56,374 nt of DNA from Paracoccaceae bacterium (lineage in GTDB: Bacteria > Pseudomonadota > Alphaproteobacteria > Rhodobacterales > Rhodobacteraceae): NCBI GenBank assembly GCA_013214665.1, contig JABSSA010000006.1, forward strand, positions 1 through 56,374. Direction: 5' to 3'. The notes below the pieces were generated by a model, which was given only the letters and a program-made list of their open reading frames with translations, did not search any database and was not told the DNA's origin. A program made the translations under genes and the position numbers. Shown piece by piece: positions 37,488 through 46,317 of this stretch; the first letter of the stretch is position 1, and every line of letters begins with the position of its first letter.

Positions 37488-38048
37488 TCACAGCCCTTGC
37501 GCCGTCAGCTTTGCCAGAAAGCGGGCCAGTTCAGGCTCTGTGCGCTCTGTTGGGGCGCTGTTGCGGGGGAACCAGCGCACGCCTTTGAACTCTCGACGGT
37601 CATAATCTAGCACCTTTGTCTGATCCCCTTGCAGGACATACCACAACGACACATCCGTGTGCCGCTCCGTCGCCCCCACCGTTCGGGTCGCAGTGATAAA
37701 AAGTGGGCCGGGCTGCACAAACCGTGCCGGAATGCGCAGCTCTTCCATCACCTCGCGCTCGACTGTTGTGCGGGGATGTTCGCCGGGGTCCACATGCCCG
37801 CCGGAAGGCAGCCAAAGGCCTGAGGTGATGTGATCGACCAGCAGGATGTGATCCCCGTCGATCAACAGGAAATAAGACACCAGATGCTTGGGTGGCGTTG
37901 CGGGTTTAACCACCCGAAACAGCGGCGCACCCTCATCAACCCAGCAAAGCGCATCGGTCTGCACCAACTGCTCAGCGGTATCAAATGGCGTGATGCCCGC
38001 AATCTCTGCCCGGATCTGGGCGCGCAGGGCGGTGTCTTGGGATGTCAT
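37488..38048 (-). CDS. NUDIX hydrolase
   Basis: This 186-residue protein has an intact NUDIX box, GHVDPGEHPRTTVEREVMEEL (G-x5-E-x7-R-E-x2-E-E), which binds Mg and cleaves nucleoside-diphosphate-linked compounds. The region before the box (HILLVDHITSGLWLPSGG) is typical. It is separated from the aldo/keto reductase by 7 bases and probably shares its transcript. Its substrate cannot be deduced. Confidence 0.93.
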   Translation of the reverse strand: MTSQDTALRAQIRAEIAGITPFDTAEQLVQTDALCWVDEGAPLFRVVKPATPPKHLVSYFLLIDGDHILLVDHITSGLWLPSGGHVDPGEHPRTTVEREVMEELRIPARFVQPGPLFITATRTVGATERHTDVSLWYVLQGDQTKVLDYDRREFKGVRWFPRNSAPTERTEPELARFLAKLTAQGL

Positions 38049-38055
38049 TGCGTCC

Positions 38056-39045
38056 TCAGCAGTACCGCTCCGGCCCTTCCCATTGGCCCACGGAATAGCG
38101 GTCGCCGTGGGCCCAACCGATGGGCAGGACGGCTTCGATGCGGGCCATGTCTTCGGCGCTCAGTTCCAGCTTGCCGCCTTCGACCAACTCTTCGAGATGG
38201 CTGACATGGCGAGTTCCCGGAATGGGGATGATGTGATCCCCCTTATGGATCACCCAGGCGATGGCGAGGGCTGCGGCGGTGGTGCCCATCTCGGCTGCGA
38301 GTGCCCGGAACGGGGCGCTGAGCGCGATGTTGGTGGAGATGTTGGGCTCCATGAAGCGAGGGCTGTTTTCCAGAAACGGCATTTGGGCCGCCGCAGCGCG
38401 GTCGTGGGGCCGGTCGGTCAACATGCCACGGCCAACGGGTGAGAACGCCACAAGCGCAACTCCCAGTTCGGCACAGGTTTGCACCAGCCCCATTTCAGGT
38501 GAGCGGGTCCAGAGCGAGTATTCCGATTGCACCGCCGCCACGGGATGCACAGCGTTTGCCCGCCGCAGAGACGACGGTGCGATTTCGGAAAAGCCGATGG
38601 CTTTGATCTTGCCCGCTTTCACAAAGCCGGCCAGCGTTTCGGTGACCTCTTCGATGGGGATCGAGGCTTCGCGGCGGTGCACGTAATAGAGGTCGATCGC
38701 CTCCACGCCGAGCCGCGCGAGGCTGCCATCCAGCTCTTGGGCCATATGGGCGGGATCGTTTTTGAACCGCCGCTCCGGGTCGCGGGTGATGCCAACCTTG
38801 GACGCGATCACAAACGGATTTTCACCGCCACGCGCCTTGAGCCATTGGCCGATGACCGTCTCGGACCGGCCCATGCCATAGACGTTTGAGGTGTCGAGAT
38901 GGGTGATGCCGCGATCCAGGCACTGATCCAGCATACGCAATGAGCTGTCATCCTGCGCCGGGCCATAGAAATCGGTAAACGACATGGCGCCATAGCCCAC
39001 GACGCTCACAGACGGTCCGGATGTGCCAAGCTGACGGTGTTTCAT
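38056..39045 (-). CDS. Aldo/keto reductase
   Basis: This 329-residue NADPH-dependent oxidoreductase has the AKR barrel. The catalytic Asp and Tyr lie in HLDTSNVYGMGRSETVIG, the Lys in NPFVIASKVGI and the His in IDLYYVHRREASIPIEEV. VIPIPGTRHVSHLEE near the end binds cofactor phosphate. The start at 39045 is chosen because AGGAG precedes the ATG. It resembles the AKR13/YajO-type general reductases. Confidence 0.93.
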   Translation of the reverse strand: MKHRQLGTSGPSVSVVGYGAMSFTDFYGPAQDDSSLRMLDQCLDRGITHLDTSNVYGMGRSETVIGQWLKARGGENPFVIASKVGITRDPERRFKNDPAHMAQELDGSLARLGVEAIDLYYVHRREASIPIEEVTETLAGFVKAGKIKAIGFSEIAPSSLRRANAVHPVAAVQSEYSLWTRSPEMGLVQTCAELGVALVAFSPVGRGMLTDRPHDRAAAAQMPFLENSPRFMEPNISTNIALSAPFRALAAEMGTTAAALAIAWVIHKGDHIIPIPGTRHVSHLEELVEGGKLELSAEDMARIEAVLPIGWAHGDRYSVGQWEGPERYC

Positions 39046-39161
39046 TACGCGCTCCTGTGTTGAGTTGGGCGATAATGACGCAAGACTGCGCGGGGTGCCA
39101 GCCAAAGACGAATGCGTATGTAGGCACACGGGTTATCATTGGGGGGCCAGCCCCCCAAGCC

Positions 39162-39187
39162 CCCCGGAGTATTTGCATCCAAAAGAA
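39162..39187 (-). repeat. Rhodobacterales-type 3'-end intergenic motif, copy B
   Basis: On the minus strand it reads CTTCTTTTGGATGCAAATAC, then TCC and a G-run that can fold (GGGGGGCT paired with GGCCCCCC at 39141-39166). It starts at the stop codon of the alpha/beta hydrolase, as copy A starts at the end of the amidase gene. The hairpin has no T run, so it is not a standard terminator. Confidence 0.55.
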
Positions 39188-39188
39188 G

Positions 39189-40130
39189 TCAGGAGGTGAA
39201 CGTGGGCAGGTGGCCGGATTTCAGGCTGGTGAGCGATGCGATCATACGGGCAAAGCTGTCGCGCGCTTTGGCCGACATGTGCCGGGCGCGCAGGTGGGCG
39301 TGGACGAGGCCCTGATCTTCGTGCCAAAGGGCCGCGCCCCCCGCTTCGGTGAGGCGGCGGGCGTAGACATCGCCGTCGCTGGAGAGCGGGTCGCATTGAG
39401 CCGTCAGAATCACGGTGGGGGGCAAGCCGCTGTAGTCTGTGTCTTGCAGCGGAGCGTAGGTTGGATCATCCGTGATCTCTTTGCCTCCAGAGCGCACAAG
39501 ACGGTAGAATTCCATGTCTTTCACAGTCAGCCCCGGCGCTTCGGGATGTTCTTGGTAAGACCGTTCTGTCCAGGGGCCACCGAGCCCTGGATAGATCAGC
39601 AGTGCGCCGGTGATACGGTCAGAGATCCGACCCCGAGCGTGGTGAGCCACGGCAGCAACGAGGCATCCGCCTGCGCTGTCGCCTGCTAGAACCACGGGGC
39701 CATCAAAGGCCGCACAGGTGGCGGCAAAAGCAGCCCAGGCATCGTTAAAATCATTCGGGAACGGGTGTTCAGGGGACATGCGGTAGTCGGCGGCCACAAC
39801 GCGCATACCCGTTTGGTCGCAGAATTCGGCGCAAATGCTGTCGTGGCTGTCGAGCCCGCCTACGACGAACCCACCACCGTGGCAAAAGTAGATCGTGGCC
39901 TCAGGTGGTGTGGCAGGCGTGTAGATGCGGCAGGGCACGCCGTCCATATCCGTATCTTCGGTTGTTACCCCGTCGGGTCGGCCCACATCGAACGCGGCAC
40001 ACATTTCGTCATAGACGCGACGTTGATCTGCAACGGTGAGGTCGACCGCATCGGGGGGATAAAACTCTTCGGTCCGGGCCAGAAAAGCCCAGACCTCTGC
40101 ATCCAGCAGTTTGGTGTAGTCAGCTGTCAC
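39189..40130 (-). CDS. HSL-family alpha/beta hydrolase
   Basis: This esterase-like hydrolase of 313 residues belongs to the hormone-sensitive lipase family. The oxyanion-hole motif IYFCHGGGFVVGG and the nucleophile elbow VLAGDSAGGCLVA are both clear, with the acid and base in LTAQCDPLSSDGDVY and LVHAHLRAR. It starts with GTG immediately after the TAA of the acyl-CoA synthetase, so it is translated from that transcript. An acyl or aryl ester produced or used by the synthetase pathway is a possible substrate, but that is inference. Confidence 0.9.
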   Translation of the reverse strand: MTADYTKLLDAEVWAFLARTEEFYPPDAVDLTVADQRRVYDEMCAAFDVGRPDGVTTEDTDMDGVPCRIYTPATPPEATIYFCHGGGFVVGGLDSHDSICAEFCDQTGMRVVAADYRMSPEHPFPNDFNDAWAAFAATCAAFDGPVVLAGDSAGGCLVAAVAHHARGRISDRITGALLIYPGLGGPWTERSYQEHPEAPGLTVKDMEFYRLVRSGGKEITDDPTYAPLQDTDYSGLPPTVILTAQCDPLSSDGDVYARRLTEAGGAALWHEDQGLVHAHLRARHMSAKARDSFARMIASLTSLKSGHLPTFTS

Positions 40131-42038
40131 TTATTCAGCCGCCACCGCCGCTGCACCAGCGCCTGCAGGCTCCCACGCGTTGATGAAGCCACCGATGACG
40201 CCTTGGACATCATCCTCGGATGCGCCGTTCATCTCAACCTGAGCCACAAGCCCCCGCTTTTTGTCGTCAATCACGGAGACCACGCGCGCCGCAGAGCCTG
40301 CGCCTTCGAGCGTTTCATTGAAAATCCGGGTGATGGCGCTTTTGCGCAGGTCAGGCTTGAAGACCTTGCCCACCGCGGTTTTGGGCAGTTCGGTCAAGAT
40401 TTCCAAGTGTTTGGGGTGCGCAGCGCGCTCGTGGACATTATCCTGGCAGAACTTCATCAGTTCGGCTTCTGACACTGATGCGCCTTCAACCAGTTCGACA
40501 AAGACGCAAGGAATTTCACCGGCATGAATGTCGGGCTGACCAATCGCCCCCGCAAAGGCCACAGCCTCATGGCCCAGCAGCGCCTCTTCAATTTCTGCCG
40601 GGTCAATATTGTGACCGCCGCGAATGATCAGATCCTTGGCGCGACCGGTGATCCAGATGTAGCCATCCGGGTCGATCCGGCCCAGATCGCCTGTGCGCAG
40701 GTATTTGTCGAAGTGAAACAGATCTTTGTTCTTTTCCGCCTCGGTATAGGTATTGCCCGCATAGACACCTGGGTTGGAGACGCAGATCTCACCCACCTCG
40801 TCTGTCGCACATTCCGCCGGGCCATCCGCTGTGCCCTTGTAGATTTTGACATCCGTATAAGGGAACGGGATGCCCACGGAGCCGATACGCTTTTCGCCAT
40901 CCACCGGGTTGCCCGAGACAACACATGTGGCTTCGGTCATGCCGTAGCCTTCGACAATTTTGACCCCGATGGCTTTTTCGAACCGCTTGAACAGCTCTTG
41001 TGGCAAAGGGGCCGAGCCAGAGAATGCGTATTGCAAGGTGGAAACATCCGCGTCCACCGGGCGCTGCATCTTGGCGCTGATCGCCGTAGGGACGGTCACG
41101 ATAAAGGTGATCTTCCAGCGTTCGACCAATTTCCAGATGTTATCAAAGACACCATCCCCACGATAACCTTGCGGCGTTGGATAGACGGTATGCGCTCCAG
41201 CCGCGATGGCGGGCATCAATAGCGCCTGGCAGGCCATCACGTGGAAGAGCGGCAGAGGCACCAGTAGATTGGAATTTTCGTTGAGCAAAATCGTGGAACC
41301 GACCCAGCCGTTGTACATCATGCCGGAATAGAGGTGCTGTGCCACCTTCGGCATACCTGTGGTGCCGCCGGTGTGGAAATAGCAAGCCACGCGGTCTTGC
41401 TGCACATCCTCGAACTCAAGGCTGGTCCGGCATTTCGCGATCTCTTTGTTGAAGTCCTTATAGGTCGCGCCAGATGCCTTTTCCGCCTTTGGGCGAATGA
41501 GAGGCACGATCAAGGATTTCACGCCGCCGAGATGGCGGTTCAGGTCAACCTCGAGCACGGTCTTGACGCCGGGAGCGAGATCGACGGCCTTGGCCACTTT
41601 GTCGGCCACGTCCGTTTTCGGGAATGCCCGCAATGTGACCACTACTTTGGCCCCGGTTTCGCGCAGGATGGCGCCAATCTGTTCTGGCTCAAGCAGAGGG
41701 TTGATCGGATTGACGATGCCCGCAATGGCACCGCCCAGAAGCGTCAAGAGGGTTTCGGTGCAGTTTGGCAAAACGTAGGCGACCACGTCTTTTTCACCGA
41801 TCCCATGACGGCGCAGCATGTTGGCCGTTTGCGCGACCTTCTCTTGCACCTGTTTCCAGGTCAAAGTCTCGGCCTTGTCGGTCGGGCCCGACGTCAGCTG
41901 GAACGAAATCGCTTTGTTGTTGGGCACCCGGCTGGCCGTGCGTGAGATCATCCCAAACAACGTTTTGGGAACGTCACGGTCTTCCCATGACATTTCATTT
42001 TCAAGGCGCAGGCGGTCTTCGTTCCCGGCGTAGGGCAT
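40131..42038 (-). CDS. Acyl-CoA synthetase (AMP-forming)
   Basis: This ANL-superfamily enzyme of 635 residues activates a carboxylic acid to acyl-CoA via an acyl-AMP. The P-loop-like CYFHTGGTTGMPKVAQHL, the YGMTEATCVVSGNP motif, YLRTGDLGRIDPDGYIWITGRAKDLI and the C-terminal KTAVGKVFKPDLR, with the catalytic Lys, are all there. ATG at 42038 is preceded by GGAGG, which is preferred over the frame extending to 42173. Length and motif set suggest a medium- to long-chain or aromatic substrate; the exact acid is not clear. Confidence 0.94.
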   Translation of the reverse strand: MPYAGNEDRLRLENEMSWEDRDVPKTLFGMISRTASRVPNNKAISFQLTSGPTDKAETLTWKQVQEKVAQTANMLRRHGIGEKDVVAYVLPNCTETLLTLLGGAIAGIVNPINPLLEPEQIGAILRETGAKVVVTLRAFPKTDVADKVAKAVDLAPGVKTVLEVDLNRHLGGVKSLIVPLIRPKAEKASGATYKDFNKEIAKCRTSLEFEDVQQDRVACYFHTGGTTGMPKVAQHLYSGMMYNGWVGSTILLNENSNLLVPLPLFHVMACQALLMPAIAAGAHTVYPTPQGYRGDGVFDNIWKLVERWKITFIVTVPTAISAKMQRPVDADVSTLQYAFSGSAPLPQELFKRFEKAIGVKIVEGYGMTEATCVVSGNPVDGEKRIGSVGIPFPYTDVKIYKGTADGPAECATDEVGEICVSNPGVYAGNTYTEAEKNKDLFHFDKYLRTGDLGRIDPDGYIWITGRAKDLIIRGGHNIDPAEIEEALLGHEAVAFAGAIGQPDIHAGEIPCVFVELVEGASVSEAELMKFCQDNVHERAAHPKHLEILTELPKTAVGKVFKPDLRKSAITRIFNETLEGAGSAARVVSVIDDKKRGLVAQVEMNGASEDDVQGVIGGFINAWEPAGAGAAAVAAE

Positions 42039-42285
42039 TTTAGCTTCCTCCCATGGTGCGCTTAAGCGCGGTTCTCCTCTTGCAGGTATAATTGAGAAGC
42101 GCCGTGCGTTTCGCAAGGTTAGGCGACGTAAAGTTGCCCTCAACCTTGCGTAAACCAGCATGAAATGGGCCAAAGATACGTAGTTTTGCGCAATATTTGC
42201 GAAATATGGGCGGAACGAATGCTGGAAACCGGCCAGGTTATACGTGAGTCTCTGGAAACTGGCGCCAGCCGAAAAAGTCGCTGTC

Positions 42286-42305
42286 GCGCTGGTTTACGCC
42301 AGCGC
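42286..42305 (-). terminator. Hairpin after the NusG-like gene
   Basis: GCGCTGG/CCAGCGC form a perfect 7-bp stem with a 6-base loop, starting 5 bases after the NusG-like stop. No T run follows on the minus strand, so it could be a weak or factor-dependent terminator. Confidence 0.35.
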
Positions 42306-42310
42306 AAACA

Positions 42311-42829
42311 CTATGCCACCTTGATGCGCTCCAGGCTGTCACGCGGGAGTGTAGTGCGGACCTGACGCCCCATGAGTTCCAACAGGACGGCCACCCGAGA
42401 CGCATCCGGTAGATCATGAATGCGCGCGATAACCCCTTCGAAGGGACCAGTGATCACGCGGATATCGTCCCCGCATTTCAAATCCTCCGGCGGATGCAAT
42501 ATTTCATACTCGTCAACACGCTCCAAAAGCGCCGTCATGAAGTTTGAAGGGAGCGAACTTGGACGGCCCGCACCGGACGTGATCAGCCGAGAAACACCAC
42601 GCGTTGAGTTGATTTTGGCCCATGCGCCTTGAGCCGGGTCAAATGTCACAAAAAGGTACCCTGGAAACGCCGGGCGCGGAGATTTCTTAGCTTGGGACGG
42701 CGCGAGTGAAGGGGAGAAAGTTCTAAAGGCTTGCCGCGCCAGATGGGTGCGCGCCATGCGTAAACCATGGGGTTTGAGTTGGACAACGAACCACGGGTCG
42801 CGGTCCGCTGCTGCAGATCGCGTTGTCAT
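42311..42829 (-). CDS. NusG-family specialised antiterminator (RfaH/UpxY-like)
   Basis: The 172-residue protein has an NGN domain at about 12-110 (WFVVQLKPHGLRMARTHLARQ to FPGYLFVTFDPAQGAWAKINSTRGV) and a KOW-like C-terminal domain (CGDDIRVITGPFEGVIARIHD). It is shorter and more divergent than housekeeping NusG. Paralogues of this type promote transcription of long polysaccharide operons. It stands beside the capsule/EPS genes, although on the other strand. I infer it serves that locus. No ops-like element was found. Confidence 0.88.
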   Translation of the reverse strand: MTTRSAAADRDPWFVVQLKPHGLRMARTHLARQAFRTFSPSLAPSQAKKSPRPAFPGYLFVTFDPAQGAWAKINSTRGVSRLITSGAGRPSSLPSNFMTALLERVDEYEILHPPEDLKCGDDIRVITGPFEGVIARIHDLPDASRVAVLLELMGRQVRTTLPRDSLERIKVA

Positions 42830-43003
42830 AGTTAATATACCGTTTTTTTTTGAAAGATCCGGCGCACGGGGCGCGCCCCAAATCTCAGGTTGGCGAGATC
42901 ACTTTCGAACCGATTAAGCTAAAGACGAGCGGCCACGCCATGCCATAGCGGAGCAACGCAAAGAAGCTCAGGCTCAGTCGTTTCGAACCTGCAATGACGC
43001 TGG

Positions 43004-43384
43004 TTACTGTGTGTCAGACGTGCTGGACCCACTTGCGACCGCAGCTAGCGCACCAGCCCCGACAACAACCGGGATAGCCGCCGCGGCCAAACCACCAGCC
43101 ACCGCCGCACCGGCCACTGCCGCGCCTGTACCTGCGGCTGCTGCGCCGGTGCCCGCTGCTGCGGCGCCAGTCGCGGCCCCACCAGCAAACAAACCACCGT
43201 TTCGCGAACAACGAACAGCCAGAGTGTTGTCCCGCGCCCAGCGCGCAGAAATAATGTCGCGATCCCCGCAAGCTTCGACCTGTTGCGCCACAACCATGGG
43301 GTCAGGACGCTCTTGCGCCGAAACGGTCGCCGGAACCAAAGCCAGACACATCGCCGTTAAAAAGTACGTTCTTCCAAACATCAT
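43004..43384 (-). CDS. Secreted Ala/Gly-rich protein, YjbE/GfcA-like
   Basis: A signal peptide (residues 1-23, ending VSAQ) leads to a short polar region with two cysteines (EACGDRD, AVRCSRNGG). An Ala/Gly-rich hydrophobic tract follows (about 65-115), and the protein ends SGSSTSDTQ. This layout resembles E. coli YjbE/GfcA, small Ala/Gly/Ser/Thr-rich exported proteins encoded with YjbF and YjbH. Here it is divergent from yjbH instead of leading the operon. The similarity is of composition and context, not strong alignment. Confidence 0.6.
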   Translation of the reverse strand: MMFGRTYFLTAMCLALVPATVSAQERPDPMVVAQQVEACGDRDIISARWARDNTLAVRCSRNGGLFAGGAATGAAAAGTGAAAAGTGAAVAGAAVAGGLAAAAIPVVVGAGALAAVASGSSTSDTQ

Positions 43385-43461
43385 GCCAATACTCTCTTTA
43401 AGATTGTTTCAACCTAGGCGATTCCGTCAAAAAGCGCGACCAAAAAATATCGAGACAAGGA

Positions 43462-43501
43462 TTAACTATCGCTTAAGGCGATTAAAAATTACACTTAAGC
43501 G
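43462..43501. promoter_or_regulatory. CtrA-like TTAA-N7-TTAA and inverted repeat in the divergent EPS region
   Basis: TTAACTATCGCTTAA (43462-43476) fits TTAA-N7-TTAA. Overlapping it, CGCTTAAG (43470-43477) and CTTAAGCG (43494-43501) form a perfect 8-bp inverted repeat with a 16-base spacer. The block lies 100-140 bases before yjbH and about 80 bases from the start of the divergent YjbE-like gene, so it could control either or both. Confidence 0.45.
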
Positions 43502-43604
43502 TATGATTGGTGGTTATTTTACCACATTCAATATTCGGACGAACAATCAATAAGAGAATCACTCAACCCATAGCTTATCTGTGATAACACATCCTCAACG
43601 ATAG

Positions 43605-45707
43605 TTGGGGCAGTTAACCGTGTTAATCTGCGTAACGGCGATTGTGTATTTTTGTGCAGCTGGCAATGTGTTAGCGCAAAGCGCACCGATCTTTACATCT
43701 TACAACTCTTACGGTCAGCCAGGTTTGATCGACTTGCCATCAGCCGTCAGCCCAGACGACGCTGAGTTATCCTTCACGACCAGCCATTTTGGCGGGCAAA
43801 CGCGCAACACTTTATCGTTCCAGATCTTTCCCAGGCTGTCCGGGTCTTTCCGCTATTCGATCCAACGCGACATTCGGCGGACACCTTCGTCTTCGCCTGG
43901 CGATCTTTTCGACCGCAGCTTTTCTTTGCAATACCGGTTCGTTGATGAAACGCGCCTGCGCCCGGCAATTGCCGTTGGCCTGAACGACTTTCTGGGAACC
44001 GGGATTTACTCCTCCGAATACTTCGCTGCCACCAAAACATTTGGCCCGCGGCTGCGCGTGACGGGTGGGATTGGCTGGGGCCGATTGGCTGGGGTTGGAT
44101 CTTTTGACAACCCGCTGTCATTTCTGGGCGACCGCTTTGAAACACGTCAGGCCCTGGATGTTGGCAAGGGCGGCACGGTCAGTACCGACCAGCTTTTCAC
44201 CGGGCCTGCGGCCTTCTTTGGCGGAATCGAATACCAGCTATCAGACAAGGTGAAGCTGCTCGCGGAATATTCGTCGGACGCCTACCCATTCGAAGATGGG
44301 TCAGCCTTTGAGCGGAATTCACCATTTAACTTTGGCCTGACGTACAAGGCCCGCGACAATATCAACATATCGGCCAACTACATGTATGGCTCCGAAGTTG
44401 GGGTGACCGCCTCGTTCATCACCAATCCGAAAAACCGGCGCATCGGGTCAGGTCGGGAATCCGCGCCTCTTGGCGTTGTGCGTCGGGCCCGTGCCTTTGC
44501 TTTCCCCATTGATGCCGAAGAAAGCCGCCGCCAAACCCAAGAAGGCCTCAGCGCGCAAGGTATCGAGCTGATCGGTTTTTCCGTCACAGGCGATACGGCG
44601 CAAGTCGAGATTGCGAACGATACGTATTTCCAAAACGCCCAAGCCATCGGTCGAACGGCGCGCACACTTAGCCGCAGTACACCGCGCCAAATCACAACAT
44701 TTGTGATTGTACCGGTGGTGAACGGCATTCCAGGCGACGCGGTGTTTATCCAGCGTGCCGATCTGGAAGAGCTGGAGTTTTCGCCTGATAACGCATGGTC
44801 CAGCTTTGCGCGCGCCCGCTTTGACAACGATCCGAGCTCTGTCCCTGCCGTGGCCGAAGCTTATCCGCGCACGAAACTGTCCGTTGGCCCCTATGTCACG
44901 CCAAGCCTGTTTGACCCGGATGATCCGCTGCGCGCGGATGCCGGGATTTCGTTCAAGGCAGACGCCGAAATCGCACACGGCCTGGTCCTGTCGGGTGAAT
45001 TGCGGCACCGGCTGATTGGTAATCTCAGCGAAAGCACGCGGGCCTCCACCTCAGTGCTGCCGCGCGTGCGCAGTGACTTTAACCTATACGACCGCGAAGG
45101 CGAAACCGCCTTGGTCAACCTGCAAGCCGCCTATTACTTTGATGTCGCACCCGAAGTCACCGGGCGCGTGACCGCTGGCTATCTGGAGCCGATGTTTGGG
45201 GGTGTTTCGGGTGAGTTGCTTTGGTCGCCGCGCAACAGACCCTATTCACTTGGGGTCGAGGTTAACTACGTCAAACAGCGTGATTTTGATCAGCAGTTTG
45301 GCTTTCAAGATTACGAAATCGCAACCGGGCATGGATCGCTCTATTGGGATATGGGCAACGGATTTCATACCCAGTTAGACGTAGGCCGCTATCTTGCAGG
45401 CGATTGGGGTGCCACCATCGGGGTGGACCGGCAATTCAACAATGGCTGGTCGATTGGAGCCTTCGCCACCTTTACCGAAGTCTCATCGGAAGAGTTTGGC
45501 GAAGGGTCGTTTGACAAAGGTATCCGGCTGACCGTGCCGCTTACTTGGGTCACAGGGGAGCCTCGGCGCGATACGTTTTCGACCACCATTCGCCCAGTAC
45601 AACGGGATGGCGGTGCGCGGCTGAATGTGAATGGCCGCCTTTATGAGGTGACGCGCCCGCTGCAGACCGAAGAATACTACAAAGGCTGGGGGAGGTTCTG
45701 GCGATGA
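43605..45707 (+). CDS. yjbH: YjbH-family exopolysaccharide outer-membrane protein
   Basis: The 700-residue protein belongs to the YjbH/GfcD family, a predicted beta-rich outer-membrane component of EPS or group-4 capsule export. A signal peptide ends ..GNVLAQSA. The following YNSYGQPGLIDLPSAVSPDDAEL and the beta-strand-rich C-terminal region (GVEVNYVKQRDFDQQFGFQDYE) are family landmarks. The first start is TTG at 43605; a GTG at 43620 would also give a signal peptide. The stop overlaps the yjbF start (ATGA). Confidence 0.88.
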   Translation: MGQLTVLICVTAIVYFCAAGNVLAQSAPIFTSYNSYGQPGLIDLPSAVSPDDAELSFTTSHFGGQTRNTLSFQIFPRLSGSFRYSIQRDIRRTPSSSPGDLFDRSFSLQYRFVDETRLRPAIAVGLNDFLGTGIYSSEYFAATKTFGPRLRVTGGIGWGRLAGVGSFDNPLSFLGDRFETRQALDVGKGGTVSTDQLFTGPAAFFGGIEYQLSDKVKLLAEYSSDAYPFEDGSAFERNSPFNFGLTYKARDNINISANYMYGSEVGVTASFITNPKNRRIGSGRESAPLGVVRRARAFAFPIDAEESRRQTQEGLSAQGIELIGFSVTGDTAQVEIANDTYFQNAQAIGRTARTLSRSTPRQITTFVIVPVVNGIPGDAVFIQRADLEELEFSPDNAWSSFARARFDNDPSSVPAVAEAYPRTKLSVGPYVTPSLFDPDDPLRADAGISFKADAEIAHGLVLSGELRHRLIGNLSESTRASTSVLPRVRSDFNLYDREGETALVNLQAAYYFDVAPEVTGRVTAGYLEPMFGGVSGELLWSPRNRPYSLGVEVNYVKQRDFDQQFGFQDYEIATGHGSLYWDMGNGFHTQLDVGRYLAGDWGATIGVDRQFNNGWSIGAFATFTEVSSEEFGEGSFDKGIRLTVPLTWVTGEPRRDTFSTTIRPVQRDGGARLNVNGRLYEVTRPLQTEEYYKGWGRFWR

Positions 45708-46297
45708 AACCTTGGGCCTCTTTATGTGCCGCCTTTGCTTTGGTCGCTTGCGGTCAAACTGCGTCTGTCACCGGCGACGTGCTCAAAGCGTCTCTCGCGC
45801 GGCAAGATCTCGGCACCAAACCGCTTTTGTTGGCAGATGTGGCTGAGCTTGGAGTGGCTGCGACGTTGCAGATCGGCGCTCAGGATCGTGGTATCACCAC
45901 CTGGCAAACGGCAGATGGTGTCACGCTCAGCTTTCGCAACGGGATCGTCACAGCCACGCGGGGTTTGCCCGAAGATCTGATGGTTTCAGATACCGCAGCG
46001 GTGGCCCGTGCGGTGCGCACGGGTGGCGCGTCTTACAATCGCATCAACGACTACATTGGCGGCGAAGATCAGACGATCCGAGTGGTGTTTGAATGCACGC
46101 AAACCGGCCGCAACCGCGAAACACTTGCCACTTTGCGGGCGCAGGTCACGGTGACCAAAGTCACCGAAACCTGCCGAACATCCGCGCAAAGCATTGAAAA
46201 CACCTACTGGATCGGTGGGGACGGGATCATGTGGAAATCACAACAATGGGTCAGCCCCCTTGTTGGATATCTGAAGACAGAACGCCTTGTGCGTTAG
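45704..46297 (+). CDS. yjbF: YjbF/GfcB-family lipoprotein
   Basis: This 197-residue protein has a lipoprotein signal with lipobox LVAC (Cys about 16). The body fits the YjbF/GfcB group-4 capsule lipoprotein family: an early GVTLSFRNGIVTATRGLPEDLM and the late VTETCRTSAQSIENTYWIGGDGIMWKSQQW. It lies between yjbH and wza, coupled to yjbH by a four-base overlap. E. coli also encodes YjbG/GfcC in this kind of set, but no such gene is present here. Confidence 0.88.
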   Translation: MKPWASLCAAFALVACGQTASVTGDVLKASLARQDLGTKPLLLADVAELGVAATLQIGAQDRGITTWQTADGVTLSFRNGIVTATRGLPEDLMVSDTAAVARAVRTGGASYNRINDYIGGEDQTIRVVFECTQTGRNRETLATLRAQVTVTKVTETCRTSAQSIENTYWIGGDGIMWKSQQWVSPLVGYLKTERLVR

Positions 46298-46317
46298 ACT
46301 ATTTGGGGGACGAACAA

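Noticed and set aside
43011-43553. Plus-strand Ala/Pro-rich 180-codon frame
   Set aside because: It arises from the Ala/Gly-rich codons of the minus-strand secreted protein, which has a real signal peptide.
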